Shown: positions 1 to 8,122 of the stretch, piece by piece | Layout: the number at the start of each line of letters is the position of its first letter | Position numbering within the stretch: the stretch's first letter is position 1 | Source: Reyranella sp. | GTDB taxonomy: Bacteria > Pseudomonadota > Alphaproteobacteria > Reyranellales > Reyranellaceae | Reading direction: 5' to 3' | Length of the DNA stretch: 52,387 bases | Assembly (NCBI GenBank): GCA_021732285.1 | Contig: JAKFVH010000232.1 | Span: 1 to 52,387, forward strand | The notes under the pieces: generated by a model | Told to the model about the DNA's origin: nothing | Databases searched by the model: none | What the model saw: only the letters and a program-made list of their open reading frames with translations | Made by a program: the position numbers and the translations under genes

Positions 1-69
1 CTGCAGCCAGCGCTCGATCTCGGCTCGGTCGCTCGCACTGACCGTCAAGGCAGGCACGCTCAAAGGCAT
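1..69 (-). CDS. IS630-like transposase, N-terminal fragment (runs off window)
   Basis: Reading leftward from an ATG at 69, the 23 codons up to the window edge encode a start such as MPLSVPALTV followed by SDRAEIERWL. This matches the usual N-terminus of IS630-family transposases, which begin with a short leader and then a helix-turn-helix segment. The rest of the gene lies outside the window, so neither the catalytic DDE domain nor the far end of the element can be checked. Recognition rests on a short stretch and is therefore tentative. The position implies that the left end of a mobile element lies between about 70 and 130. Confidence 0.5.
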   Translation of the reverse strand, partial: MPLSVPALTVSASDRAEIERWLQ

Positions 70-252
70 GCGATACAATGTCATGCAACCGACGATTTGT
101 CCATCTATTTGTCGGACACTACACTAGCGCCCTGTCATTCCGGTCCCCGCGTCGTCGCTGCTCAGCAGTTGGCGCAAGCGCCAGAAACGACAAGACGCTT
201 GTAAGCGATCAGCTGCCGCAAGCTGCCGGCGCTGCAGAGCGAGTAATGCATC

Positions 253-786
253 ATGAGCGATGACCAACGAACCCCCGGCGGCACGGCACGTGTCAACTCA
301 GAGCGGTTTGATACGGAACTCGCGGCCGTTTGGTATGCTGCCAACTATTATTATCAGGCGAGCTATCTACGAAAGCGTGAATACACGGGCGTTGTATTCC
401 AAGACGGCGAAAAGTTTGGCATCACAGTTCGCGGCGATGGCACGTCGTCACACGCGTATCCGACGGCGGATGTTCCGCACGGCACCATTCCAATGGCGAT
501 ATGGCATACCCACTTGCCCGCGTCCATGAGTGGTGAGTATCCGGCCCTGAATCAGATTTATAAGCTGGTGCTCGAAGCACTTACCGGGGAAATCCTGGAA
601 CACTCGTTTTCCGACGATGACCGCGAGACCTGGGCGCGTTGGACGCGTAAGTTTGGCCGTCCCATACCGGTCTATCTGGTGACGGCCCATATCATCAAAC
701 GGTGTACCGGACCAAAACCACAGCAAGACAAAATGTGGGTTAAAGACCCGCCCAGTAGAATGCAAAACATCAAAGGCCTGCCTTGA
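253..786 (+). CDS. DUF4329-like (JAB/JAMM-resembling) protein
   Basis: This 177-residue soluble protein has no signal peptide or membrane segment. Residues about 40-80 carry a strand-rich stretch (REYTGVVF, then IWHTHLPA) and residues about 118-140 carry FSDDD followed by PVYLVTAHI. The order 'E-x-G-x-V-[YF] ... HTH ... FS-x-x-D ... YLVT' is that of DUF4329 domains, which resemble JAB/JAMM metalloproteases and often sit at the C-terminus of polymorphic toxins or alone. Catalysis is unproven. The start ATG at 253 follows a weak purine-rich stretch. The 3' end overlaps the convergent epimerase gene by 17 bp, and an IS630-like end lies upstream, so the gene may be accessory. Family assignment is by motif reading only. 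Confidence 0.5.
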   Translation: MSDDQRTPGGTARVNSERFDTELAAVWYAANYYYQASYLRKREYTGVVFQDGEKFGITVRGDGTSSHAYPTADVPHGTIPMAIWHTHLPASMSGEYPALNQIYKLVLEALTGEILEHSFSDDDRETWARWTRKFGRPIPVYLVTAHIIKRCTGPKPQQDKMWVKDPPSRMQNIKGLP

Positions 787-1693
787 GGCCGTCGAGGATC
801 TCCTTGAAACCGGTGCGGCAGACGAAGCCGAGTTTTCGCGCCGCCTTGCTCGCGTCATAGACGCGATCTATCGAATTGAACATCGTCCAGCCTCGCTTGT
901 CGTAGAGCGCGCGATAGTCCGGGAAGTAGCGCGCCACCACGCGCGGCGCGTCGACGATCAGCTCGAGGCAATCCTGGCGCGAGAACGGCGTCATGGCCGA
1001 GACGATGAAGGTGTCGAAGCCGACCTCGCGCGCCTTGGCGAGGGCGGCGACGTGCGCCTCGGCGGCGTCCTCGACCGACAGCCGGCGGAACAGGAACTCG
1101 TTGGCCTTGGTGTTGTCGCCCGACTGCTCGATGGCATGCGCCATGTCGTCCTCCTCGGGGAAGAACCGGGAGGTACGCAGGATCACGATCGGCAGCTTGT
1201 GCAGGTGGTTGAACAGCCGGCACAGCTCCTCGGCGGCGCGCTTGCTCACGCCGTAGATGTTGCGCGGCTCGAGCGGGCCCAGCGTCTCGTCGATCCACAT
1301 CGCCTCCTTGGCGCCGCCGGCTTTGCCGTCGCGGATCTTCTGCGAGATCATCAGCGAGGTGGTCGAGGTGAAGACGAAGCGGTCGACCTTCGAGCCCGGC
1401 GCGACGGCCTCCTCGAGGAGATTGAGCGTGCCTTGCACGTTCACCGCCACGAATTCCGAATTGTCGTGCGTCTCGATGTGCGGCTTGTGGCGCGCCGCGC
1501 CATGCACGATCGCCTCGATGCCATGGTCGCGCACGAGATGGCGCACCAGGGCGCGATCGACCACCGAGCCCACGACCTCGGTGGTCGGGCCGGGCTCGGG
1601 ATCGAGACCCACGACCTTGTGACCGTCGCGCACGAGCCGCGGCACCAGGGTCTGGCCGAGCCACCCTGATGACCCTGTCACAAGGATATTCAT
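770..1693 (-). CDS. NAD(P)-dependent epimerase/dehydratase (extended SDR)
   Basis: A 307-residue extended short-chain dehydrogenase/reductase. The N-terminal Rossmann motif is GSSGWLG (residues 7-13), an acidic residue after strand 2 (GLDPEP) suggests NAD binding, and the catalytic pair is in YGVSK with the upstream STTS stretch supplying the Ser/Thr. Such proteins epimerise or oxidise nucleotide sugars, or reduce small carbonyl compounds; the substrate cannot be named. It is the last gene of a leftward three-gene operon: its ATG at 1693 overlaps the TGA of the DUF302 gene as ATGA, implying translational coupling. Length is near the family norm of about 300-330. Confidence 0.8.
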   Translation of the reverse strand: MNILVTGSSGWLGQTLVPRLVRDGHKVVGLDPEPGPTTEVVGSVVDRALVRHLVRDHGIEAIVHGAARHKPHIETHDNSEFVAVNVQGTLNLLEEAVAPGSKVDRFVFTSTTSLMISQKIRDGKAGGAKEAMWIDETLGPLEPRNIYGVSKRAAEELCRLFNHLHKLPIVILRTSRFFPEEDDMAHAIEQSGDNTKANEFLFRRLSVEDAAEAHVAALAKAREVGFDTFIVSAMTPFSRQDCLELIVDAPRVVARYFPDYRALYDKRGWTMFNSIDRVYDASKAARKLGFVCRTGFKEILDGLKAGL

Positions 1694-2079
1694 CCCGCCG
1701 CTTCCGCCGCGATGCTCGCCAGCACGTCGTTCATGATGTCGGCGGTGCCGTCATCGGCAATGCCGTGGCGGCGGAACAGCCAGCCCGGCTCGTTGTAGGC
1801 GACCCAGGTCCCCTTCTCGTCCTGCCAGATCAGCATCCTGAGCGGCAGGTCGATGGCAAGAGTCGGCGTCGCCTGCATGGCGGGCGTACCGGCGCGCGGA
1901 TTGCCGAACACCACGACGACGGTGGGCCGCAATTCCAGGCCGACCTTCTCCGCCGCGGCGCCATGGTCCATGCGCGAGAAGATCGTCATGCCGTGCCGCG
2001 TGACGGCGGCTTCCAGCCGCTCGAGCGTCTCGACCGGGCCGTGGCGGCTCGGCAACACGCGCAGTCCCTGGGCGCTCAT
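1690..2079 (-). CDS. DUF302 domain protein
   Basis: A 129-residue soluble protein covering one DUF302 domain: an N-terminal segment with LERLEAAVTRHGMTIFSRMDH, then VVVVFGNPRAGTPAM and DLPLRMLIWQDEKG. DUF302 proteins form small alpha-beta dimers of unknown biochemical role, sometimes linked to redox or heme functions. The start at 2079 is chosen because ATG and the upstream kinase gene's TGA share the sequence ATGA; a much longer open frame continues upstream but only overlaps the kinase gene and has no family similarity. The same ATGA overlap occurs with the downstream epimerase, so all three products are probably made in a fixed ratio. Confidence 0.8.
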   Translation of the reverse strand: MSAQGLRVLPSRHGPVETLERLEAAVTRHGMTIFSRMDHGAAAEKVGLELRPTVVVVFGNPRAGTPAMQATPTLAIDLPLRMLIWQDEKGTWVAYNEPGWLFRRHGIADDGTADIMNDVLASIAAEAAG

Positions 2080-3410
2080 AGTCCGGCCTCCGTCAATGCC
2101 GTCTGCTGGCGCTCGGCCAGCGCCTCGACGTCGAAGCCTTCGATCAGGCTCTCGAACAAGCGATGCCAGTTGATCGAGGCCCTGAGATGGATGAACACGG
2201 CGCCGAGCCCGATGGCGGCGCGGTCCATGAACACGAACTCGCGCGGCGGGCGCACGCCGCCCAGGCGGCGCAGCTCGCCGAAGACGTTCTGCGCCATCTC
2301 GCGGCCGTGGCCGTCGGCCATGCCCTCGGTCAGGCGGCGCGGGCGATCGTCCATCAGCGGGCCATAGAGGAAGGCGGCCCAGCGATTGAGCACGGCGATC
2401 ATCTCGCGGCTGAGGCCCGTAAAGCCCCAGTCCTCGTAGGCGGCGACGGCGCGGTCCTGGTCGTCGGTCATCAGCGCGCGATAGAGCTCGATCGAGCCGC
2501 GCACGAAGCGCGGCGGGAAGATGCGCACGCAGCCGAAATCCATCAGGTTCACCGAGCCGTCCGGCCGCACCGTGTAGTTGCCGAGATGCGGATCGCCATG
2601 GATCACGCCGTAGACATAGAACGGCACGTACCAGGCGCGAAACATGTGGATGGCGAGCTGGTCCTTCTCCTCCTGGGACCGGCTCTTCCAATTCAGGAGA
2701 GGCTCACCCTGCAGCCAGGTCATGGTGAGCAGCCGGTCGGTCGAATGCGAGGCCACGACCTCGGGGACATGCACGTTGGGCTCGTCGCGCAACATGTGGC
2801 GGTAGAGCGCGACGTGCCTCGCCTCGCGGCGATAGTCGAGCTCCTCGCGCAGGCGCGTCGTGATCTCGGCATGGATTTCGTCGGTGCGGATGGCCGGATC
2901 GAAGCGCTGGCCGACGGCGAACACCAGCTTCAGCTGGTTGAGATCGGCTTCGAGCGCCGAGGCCATGTCCGGGTACTGCAGCTTGGCCGCGACCTCGGTG
3001 CCGTCGAGCAGCGTCGCGCGATGGACCTGCCCCAGCGAGGCGGCGAACGAGGCCTCCTTGTCGAACTTGCCGAACTTCGCCTGCCAGTCCGGCCCCAGCT
3101 CGGTCGCCATGCGCCGGCGCACGAAGGTCCAGCCCATGGCGGGCGCATTGGCCTGAAGCTGCGCAAGCTCCTTGGCATACTCCGGCGGCAGGGCGTCGGG
3201 GATGGTGGCAATGAGCTGGGCAGCCTTCATCAGCGGCCCTTTCAGGCCGCCCAGCGCCGCCTTGAGCTCCGACGCGTGCTTGTCGCGGTCGAGAGTCCAG
3301 CCGAGGTAACGCTGGCCGGCCAGCTTCACCGCCAACCCGCCGACCGAGCTGCCGACCCGGGCATAGCGCCCGAGCCGGCCGCCGAGGGAATCGCCCTCGT
3401 CCTGGCTCAT
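2076..3410 (-). CDS. ABC1 (AarF/UbiB/COQ8) family atypical kinase
   Basis: This 444-residue protein carries the hallmarks of the ABC1/UbiB atypical kinase family. These are a KxGQ-type segment (KGPLMKAAQ, about residues 57-65, with Ala replacing the usual Gly), the Ala-rich nucleotide loop with SLGQVHRA, the catalytic loop HGDPHLGN near residues 268-276, and the metal-binding DFG. Family members support ubiquinone biosynthesis or lipid homeostasis through ATPase activity. No membrane anchor is visible at the C-terminus, unlike UbiB proper, so it is more like the soluble AarF-like relatives. It is the first gene of the operon with DUF302 and the epimerase. The start at 3410 gives a standard-length N-terminus. 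Confidence 0.85.
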   Translation of the reverse strand: MSQDEGDSLGGRLGRYARVGSSVGGLAVKLAGQRYLGWTLDRDKHASELKAALGGLKGPLMKAAQLIATIPDALPPEYAKELAQLQANAPAMGWTFVRRRMATELGPDWQAKFGKFDKEASFAASLGQVHRATLLDGTEVAAKLQYPDMASALEADLNQLKLVFAVGQRFDPAIRTDEIHAEITTRLREELDYRREARHVALYRHMLRDEPNVHVPEVVASHSTDRLLTMTWLQGEPLLNWKSRSQEEKDQLAIHMFRAWYVPFYVYGVIHGDPHLGNYTVRPDGSVNLMDFGCVRIFPPRFVRGSIELYRALMTDDQDRAVAAYEDWGFTGLSREMIAVLNRWAAFLYGPLMDDRPRRLTEGMADGHGREMAQNVFGELRRLGGVRPPREFVFMDRAAIGLGAVFIHLRASINWHRLFESLIEGFDVEALAERQQTALTEAGL

Positions 3411-3483
3411 GCCCGGCTCATGGAATGTTCATCCCGCATCCCGACCGATATAGGGTCGATCGGGGTGCGTTGCCACCTCGACG

Positions 3484-4275
3484 TCAGGCCGCTTTGCGGT
3501 CCGGTGCCATCAACGCCAGGATCGTCTGCATGCGCTGGACGACGTCGGTCGTCTCCAGGAGCTGCTGTCGCTGTTCGATGGTGAGCGGCGACAGGTACTG
3601 GGCGATCATGTCGGCGACGCGGCCGGGATCCTGGAGATGCGGCAGTATCGCCAGCGCCTGCGGCGGCGATGCAAGGTCGATGTTGGCGTGGGCCGCGAAG
3701 CGCCGCAGCAATTCGCGCGACACGGTCGTCGCCTCTTCCCGCGCCGCGCCTTCGCGTTCCACCGCCGCGAGTTCGGCCACGAGACAACCACCCTCCGTGT
3801 CGAAGCTGGTCACGCGGGCGCGCCGCAAGCCCTGCACCAACATCTTTATCGAGCCGTCGGGCATCTTGAAGACATCCAGCGGCCTTGCGACGACGCCAAG
3901 GGCGTAAAGATCGCCGGGACCGGGATCGTCGTCAGCCGCCCGCCGCTGCGTCACGAAGAGGAGCTCCCTGTCGGCCGCCATCGCCTGCTCGATCGCCGCC
4001 AGCGACTTCAGGCGCCCCGCATAGACCGGCGTCGTCATGTCGGGAAACAGCACCAGGTCGCGCATGGCCAGGACGGGCTTCCTGACGGTCGGCAATACAG
4101 ACGGCGCCGCCTTCGGCGACGCGTCGATGCGTGCCGACAACGTGTTCCAGTCGGCGTGGCCCAGGACCTTGGCGATCAGCTCCAGGCTCTCGCTGTGGGT
4201 CAGGGAAACCGATCTTTCCTTGAACGCCTGACGCAGCGTCTGCGCCATGGCCTTGGCATCACGATAGTCTCGCAT
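3484..4275 (-). CDS. LON substrate-binding domain protein with glyoxalase-related N-terminal domain
   Basis: A 263-residue protein with two recognisable parts. Residues 1-50 (RDYRDAKAMAQTLRQAF, then GHADWNTLSA) match the short helical domain usually appended to glyoxalase-superfamily proteins. Residues about 62-255 are a LON N-terminal substrate-recognition domain, beginning with PVLAMRDLVLFPDM and containing GVVARPLDVFKMPDGSIKML. The AAA+ ATPase and Ser-Lys protease modules of Lon are absent, and the frame ends in an ordinary stop, so it is a free-standing substrate-domain protein rather than a truncated Lon. It could act as an adaptor or as a protein-quality factor; that role is inferred. 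It is apparently transcribed alone. Confidence 0.75.
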   Translation of the reverse strand: MRDYRDAKAMAQTLRQAFKERSVSLTHSESLELIAKVLGHADWNTLSARIDASPKAAPSVLPTVRKPVLAMRDLVLFPDMTTPVYAGRLKSLAAIEQAMAADRELLFVTQRRAADDDPGPGDLYALGVVARPLDVFKMPDGSIKMLVQGLRRARVTSFDTEGGCLVAELAAVEREGAAREEATTVSRELLRRFAAHANIDLASPPQALAILPHLQDPGRVADMIAQYLSPLTIEQRQQLLETTDVVQRMQTILALMAPDRKAA

Positions 4276-4396
4276 TGTTCATCCTCTGCAGGCGGCAGAA
4301 CGGGAAAGTCAGTTGCTTGCGTTACTGATCCGTTTGCCGCGGCAAAAGGAGTGCCTGAACGAGGCTCGATACGTTCACCGTACCCATAGGGCGCAA

Positions 4397-4421
4397 GCGG
4401 CGGGTCGTATCCACCCGCCGC
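4397..4421. repeat. GC-rich hairpin between two leftward genes
   Basis: GCGGCGGGT and ACCCGCCGC form a perfect 9-bp stem around a 7-base loop. It lies 50 bp downstream of the stop of the small gene at 4471-4746, so it may end that transcript, but no T-run follows on either strand and it would not be a canonical intrinsic terminator. The remainder of 4276-4470 holds nothing recognisable. Confidence 0.4.
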
Positions 4422-4470
4422 GAAGCGTGCATTCCGACAGTTGGCTTGTCAACGCACCAGCGATGAACAG

Positions 4471-4746
4471 CTAGTCGGTCTGCCTCATGACATGCGGATA
4501 ATGTTCTCTGTCCCAGTCGTCGGTTCGAAAAAGGACCTTGCCCCATTCGAGCACTTTGTCGCTCGGATCATAGGGCCGCGATGAAGTCGGAACGTGTCCG
4601 GTCATGTCCTTCGGCATCAAATGGAAATGGTCGTCCTTTTCGCTGAGCTGCTGCAGCTCCCGTACCAAGAGGTCACGGCCTTCCGCGTTAAGCCATATTT
4701 GAAACTCGCCATCGGCAGTCAAATTGATAGTGATCCGCGGATCCAT
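4471..4746 (-). CDS. Small Imm32-like conserved hypothetical protein
   Basis: A 91-residue protein starting MDPRITINLTADGEFQ, with AEGRDLLVRELQQLSEKDDHFHL in the first half and a Pro/Trp/Asp-rich tail. The pattern 'strand, then GRDxLxxELxxL, then HFHL' resembles the Imm32 immunity-protein fold seen in polymorphic toxin loci, but no cognate toxin is adjacent. It starts 9 bp after the stop of the M3 peptidase gene and is probably the last gene of that leftward transcript. It could equally be a free-standing housekeeping protein of unknown role. Confidence 0.55.
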   Translation of the reverse strand: MDPRITINLTADGEFQIWLNAEGRDLLVRELQQLSEKDDHFHLMPKDMTGHVPTSSRPYDPSDKVLEWGKVLFRTDDWDREHYPHVMRQTD

Positions 4747-4755
4747 ACTGTCCCT

Positions 4756-6525
4756 CTAAAGCTTCTCCAGCTCGTCGACGAAGCCCGAGATGACACCCAG
4801 CCCTTTGTCCCAGAAGGCAGGATCGGAGGCGTCGAGGCCGAATGGCGCTAAAAGCTCCTTGTGGCGCTTCACGCCGCCCGCCTTCAGCATCTCCAGGTAC
4901 TTGGCCTGGAAGTCGGGCTGGCCCGACTGGTAGGCGGCGTAGAGCGAGTTCACCAGGCAATCACCGAAGGCGTAGGCGTAGACGTAGAACGGCGAATGGA
5001 TGAAGTGGCCGATGTAGGACCAGTAGTGCCTGTACTCCTCGTCGAAGGTGAAGGCCGGGCCCAGGCTCTCGCCCTGCACCGCCATCCAGATCTCGCCGAT
5101 CGCGTCGGGCGTCAGCTCGCCCTGGCGCCGCGCCATGTGCAGGCGCGATTCGAAATCGTAGAAGGCGATCTGGCGCACCACGGTGTTCAGCATGTCCTCG
5201 ACCTTGCCGGCGAGCATGGCCTTGCGCGTCGACTTGTCGGGCGCGGACTTGAGCAGCGACTGGAAGGTCAGCATCTCGCCGAACACCGAGGCGGTCTCGG
5301 CGAGCGTCAGCGGCGTGTCGGCCATCAAGGCCCCCTGCCGCGCCGCCAGCACCTGGTGCACGCCGTGGCCGAGCTCATGCGCCAAGGTCATGACGTCCCG
5401 CACCTTGCCCTGGTAGTTCAGCAGCAGATAGGGATGCGCCGACGGCACCGTGGGATGGGCAAAGGCGCCCGGCGACTTGCCGGGCCGCGCCGGCGCGTCG
5501 ATCCAGCCGGTGCCGAAGAATTTCTGGCCGACATCCGCCAGCTCGGGCGAGAAGGCGCGATAGGCGTCGAGCACGGTCTTCTCGGCCTCGGCCCACGGGA
5601 TCACGCGGTCGTCGTGCTCGGGCAAGGGCGCGTTGCGGTCCCAGTACGGCATCTTGTCGACGCCGAACCACTTGGCCTTGAGCTTGTAGTAGCGGTGCGC
5701 CAGGCGCGGATAGGCCGCCTTCACCGACGCGGCGAGCGCGTCGACGACCTCGTCCTCGACCACGTTGCCGAGGTTCATGGCCGACTGCGGCCGCGGATAC
5801 TTGCGCCAGCGGTCCTCGATCTCCTTGTCCTTGGCCAGCGTATTGGTGACCAGCGAGAAGATCGCGATGTTGTCGCCCTGCACCTTGCCGAACGACTTGG
5901 CGGCGTCCTTGCGGACGTCGGCGTCCTTGTTGGAGAGCTTGTCGAGGATCTGCGGCTCGGTCAGCACCTCGTTGCGGAAGGGATAGCGCAGGCGCGCGAT
6001 GGTCTCGTCGAACAGCCGCGACCAGGCGGCACGGCCGACGACGTGCTTCTCGTGCAGCGCCTTCTCCATCTCGTCGGAGAGCTGGTGGGGCCGATAGACC
6101 CGCAGGTCGCGCAGCCACGGCGCATATTTGGCGAGCGCGGGATCCTTCTGCTTGGCTAGAAGGTCGGCATCCTCGAGCTTGTTGAGTTCTAGCCGGAAGA
6201 ACACCAGCTTGGTGCCGATGTCGGTCAGCGCCTCGGACACGTTCTGCGAAAACCGACCGCGCTCGGGATCGGCCATGTTCTGCGCGTAATAGAGCGAGGC
6301 ATAGGAGCCGATGCGGCCCATCAGGTCCGAGAGCTTCTCGAAGCGGGCGACCGCCGCCCCCAATGCCTTGCCGTCGAGCGACGCGATCTTGCCTTCATAG
6401 TCCTTGGCGAAGGCCTCGGCGTCGGCCGTGGCGCGCTTGAGGTCGGCGTCGAGATCGGTGCCCGTGGGACTGGAATAGAGGTCTTCCAGTTTCCAGGTCG
6501 GCAGTTCGCCCAGCATCGCGGTCAT
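4756..6525 (-). CDS. pepF: M3 family oligoendopeptidase F
   Basis: This 589-residue zinc peptidase has the thimet-oligopeptidase signature HELGH at residues 383-387 (AHELGHGVHQ) and a downstream third-ligand glutamate in LAETASVFGEM. Size and layout match bacterial PepF/M3B enzymes, which cleave oligopeptides of roughly 7-17 residues in the cytoplasm. No signal peptide is present. It lies downstream of the liv transporter genes and a GAF protein on the same strand, with 11 bp to the latter, which fits a role in recycling amino acids from peptides. The ATG at 6525 (MTAMLGELP) is the first of two close candidates; the second, four codons in, is possible. Confidence 0.9.
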   Translation of the reverse strand: MTAMLGELPTWKLEDLYSSPTGTDLDADLKRATADAEAFAKDYEGKIASLDGKALGAAVARFEKLSDLMGRIGSYASLYYAQNMADPERGRFSQNVSEALTDIGTKLVFFRLELNKLEDADLLAKQKDPALAKYAPWLRDLRVYRPHQLSDEMEKALHEKHVVGRAAWSRLFDETIARLRYPFRNEVLTEPQILDKLSNKDADVRKDAAKSFGKVQGDNIAIFSLVTNTLAKDKEIEDRWRKYPRPQSAMNLGNVVEDEVVDALAASVKAAYPRLAHRYYKLKAKWFGVDKMPYWDRNAPLPEHDDRVIPWAEAEKTVLDAYRAFSPELADVGQKFFGTGWIDAPARPGKSPGAFAHPTVPSAHPYLLLNYQGKVRDVMTLAHELGHGVHQVLAARQGALMADTPLTLAETASVFGEMLTFQSLLKSAPDKSTRKAMLAGKVEDMLNTVVRQIAFYDFESRLHMARRQGELTPDAIGEIWMAVQGESLGPAFTFDEEYRHYWSYIGHFIHSPFYVYAYAFGDCLVNSLYAAYQSGQPDFQAKYLEMLKAGGVKRHKELLAPFGLDASDPAFWDKGLGVISGFVDELEKL

Positions 6526-6536
6526 CGCCTTGCTCC

Positions 6537-7037
6537 CTACTTCTTCGCGATATCGGGATCGGCGGCGATGGCGTCAAGGAACGGGCCGATCATCAGGGCG
6601 GCGAACGGCTCGATCTTGGCCGGATCGCTTTCCCTATAGTGCCCCTTGGCGTCGAGCAGGTTCATGGTGCCGAGCACGCGGCCTGCATAAACCACCGGCT
6701 GGTTGATCGCCGATTCGCAGCCCAGCGAGCGGATCAGTTCGTGGTCGAAGAACGCCCATTTGACGTCGTCATAGTCGTAGCCGACCCAGGCCTGTCGCTT
6801 GCCGATCACCAGCTTGTGCCAGTCGCTCTCGGTCACCGGCTTGTAGCCGCCGACGGGATATTCCTTGGGCATGTTGGTGTAGAGCCGCTTTACCCGCTTT
6901 CCGTCGGGCGCCACGTAGAGCAGCGTGAAGAGCTTGTGGCCGACCACCTCGGCCAGCGCCTTGTCGACCGCCTTGAACAGGGCCTCGGGCGGACCCGGCT
7001 GCTTCAGCGCCGCCAGGCAGGAATCGAACGGTGTCAT
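6537..7037 (-). CDS. GAF domain-containing protein
   Basis: A 166-residue protein consisting of essentially one GAF domain: KLFTLLYVAPDGKRVKRLY, then the long central helix with SDWHKLVIGK, and GCESAINQPVVYAGRVLGT followed by LLDAKGHY. GAF domains bind small ligands or chromophores and often regulate; a free-standing one next to amino acid transport and peptidase genes could sense a metabolite. That role is inference. The start at 7037 is preferred over an in-frame upstream ATG because AGGAG stands just ahead of it (ATAGGAGCAG before the start). The stop is 11 bp before pepF and its start is 10 bp after the livM stop, so it is part of the same leftward transcript. Confidence 0.75.
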   Translation of the reverse strand: MTPFDSCLAALKQPGPPEALFKAVDKALAEVVGHKLFTLLYVAPDGKRVKRLYTNMPKEYPVGGYKPVTESDWHKLVIGKRQAWVGYDYDDVKWAFFDHELIRSLGCESAINQPVVYAGRVLGTMNLLDAKGHYRESDPAKIEPFAALMIGPFLDAIAADPDIAKK

Positions 7038-7047
7038 AAAACTGCTC

Positions 7048-7950
7048 CTATGAAGGTCGCGGCGCCGGCGGCACACGCTCGGGCAGGACGCCCGACGGTT
7101 TTAGCCTCAGCACCACGATAAGGGCGACGGCGATCAGGAGTTCCTTGAGCGAGGCGCGTTGCACGGCGGTGACGCCCGGGATCCATTCGACGAAGAAGCG
7201 CGAGGATTCGAGCAAGGTCATGACCATGTAGGCGCCGACCAGGGCGCCGGCCGGCCGCCCCGTGCCGCCCGAGGCGACGGCCAGGAAGATGTACACGGTG
7301 ATCAGCGGCAGGAACATGTCGGGCGCGATGTACGACGTGAAGTGGCCGTAGAGCGCGCCGGCTAGGCCGGCGATGGCGGCCGACAGCACGAAGGCCTCGG
7401 TCTTGAAGCGCAGCACCGGCTTGCCGGCGACCTGCGCCACCTGCGCATCCTCGCGGATGGCGCGCAGGACGCGGCCGTAGGGCGAGCGGTCGATGCGGCG
7501 CATGACGAAGAACACGACCAGCACCGCCAGCAGCACGATCAAGAAGTAGACGCCGTTGAAGTCGGGACCGAGCGCCCTCTTCCACGGCCCCGGGATGCCG
7601 GAGATGCCGTCGGTGCCGCGGGTCAGCCAGATCTCGTTGGAGGCGACGAGCCGCACGGCCTCGGCGAAGCCCAAGGTGACGATGGCGAGATAGTCCTCGC
7701 GCAGCCGCGTGGTCGAGAGCGTGACGACCAGGCCGGCGAAGCCGCCGGCCACCAGCGCCATCAGCCAGCCCGCGGCGATCGGCGCGTGACCGACGGTCGT
7801 CAGCAGCGCCGAGGCATAGGCGCCGACGGCGAAGAAGCCGGCCAGGCCGAGGTTGACCATGCCGACGCCGCCCCAGATGAGATTGAGGCTGAGCGCCAAA
7901 AGGCCGTAGATGCCGCCGATGGTGGCGATGAAGAGGAGATAGCTCAGCAT
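7048..7950 (-). CDS. livM: Branched-chain amino acid ABC transporter permease LivM
   Basis: A 300-residue polytopic inner-membrane protein with about eight to nine hydrophobic helices. It carries the LivM hallmarks LNLIWGGVGMVNLG near the N-terminus, REDYLAIVTLGFAEAVR in the middle, and the cytoplasmic coupling-loop region RVLRAIREDAQVAQVAGK, which contacts the ATPases. With LivH it forms the translocation pore for branched-chain amino acids or related amides and amino acids. It is separated from livH by a 170-bp palindromic repeat region. Actual substrate is uncertain because liv-type systems are diverse. Confidence 0.9.
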   Translation of the reverse strand: MLSYLLFIATIGGIYGLLALSLNLIWGGVGMVNLGLAGFFAVGAYASALLTTVGHAPIAAGWLMALVAGGFAGLVVTLSTTRLREDYLAIVTLGFAEAVRLVASNEIWLTRGTDGISGIPGPWKRALGPDFNGVYFLIVLLAVLVVFFVMRRIDRSPYGRVLRAIREDAQVAQVAGKPVLRFKTEAFVLSAAIAGLAGALYGHFTSYIAPDMFLPLITVYIFLAVASGGTGRPAGALVGAYMVMTLLESSRFFVEWIPGVTAVQRASLKELLIAVALIVVLRLKPSGVLPERVPPAPRPS

Positions 7951-7952
7951 GG

Positions 7953-8112
7953 CTGGGGGCGCGCCACTCCAGTGGCGCGTCTTCTCATGATTCGGACCGC
8001 GGGCTGGGTCGCGTCTGACGCGACTTCCCCGCCCGCTTCATAATCCATGAGCGGGCCAGAGGCCCGCGGTCCCGGAAGAGCATGACGCGCCACTGGAGTG
8101 GCGCGCCCCCAG
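7953..8112. repeat. Compound palindromic intergenic element between livH and livM
   Basis: Two perfect 29-bp inverted arms lie at 7953-7981 and 8084-8112. Each arm is itself palindromic around CGCGCCACT-CC-AGTGGCGCG. Nested inside is a copy of a second palindrome, with CGGACCGCGGGC near 7990 and GCCCGCGGTCCCGG near 8062 and TCATGA at the junctions. The inner part belongs to the same family as the elements at 8998, 23572 and 47929. It fills almost all of the space between the two permease genes and should form a large stem-loop in the mRNA. Confidence 0.9.
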
Positions 8113-8122
8113 CGCATCTTCA

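Noticed and set aside
1690..2691. A 333-residue version of the DUF302 protein starting at 2691
   Set aside because: The upstream half overlaps the ABC1 kinase gene in another frame and is Arg/Ala-rich noise; the ATGA overlap marks the real start.
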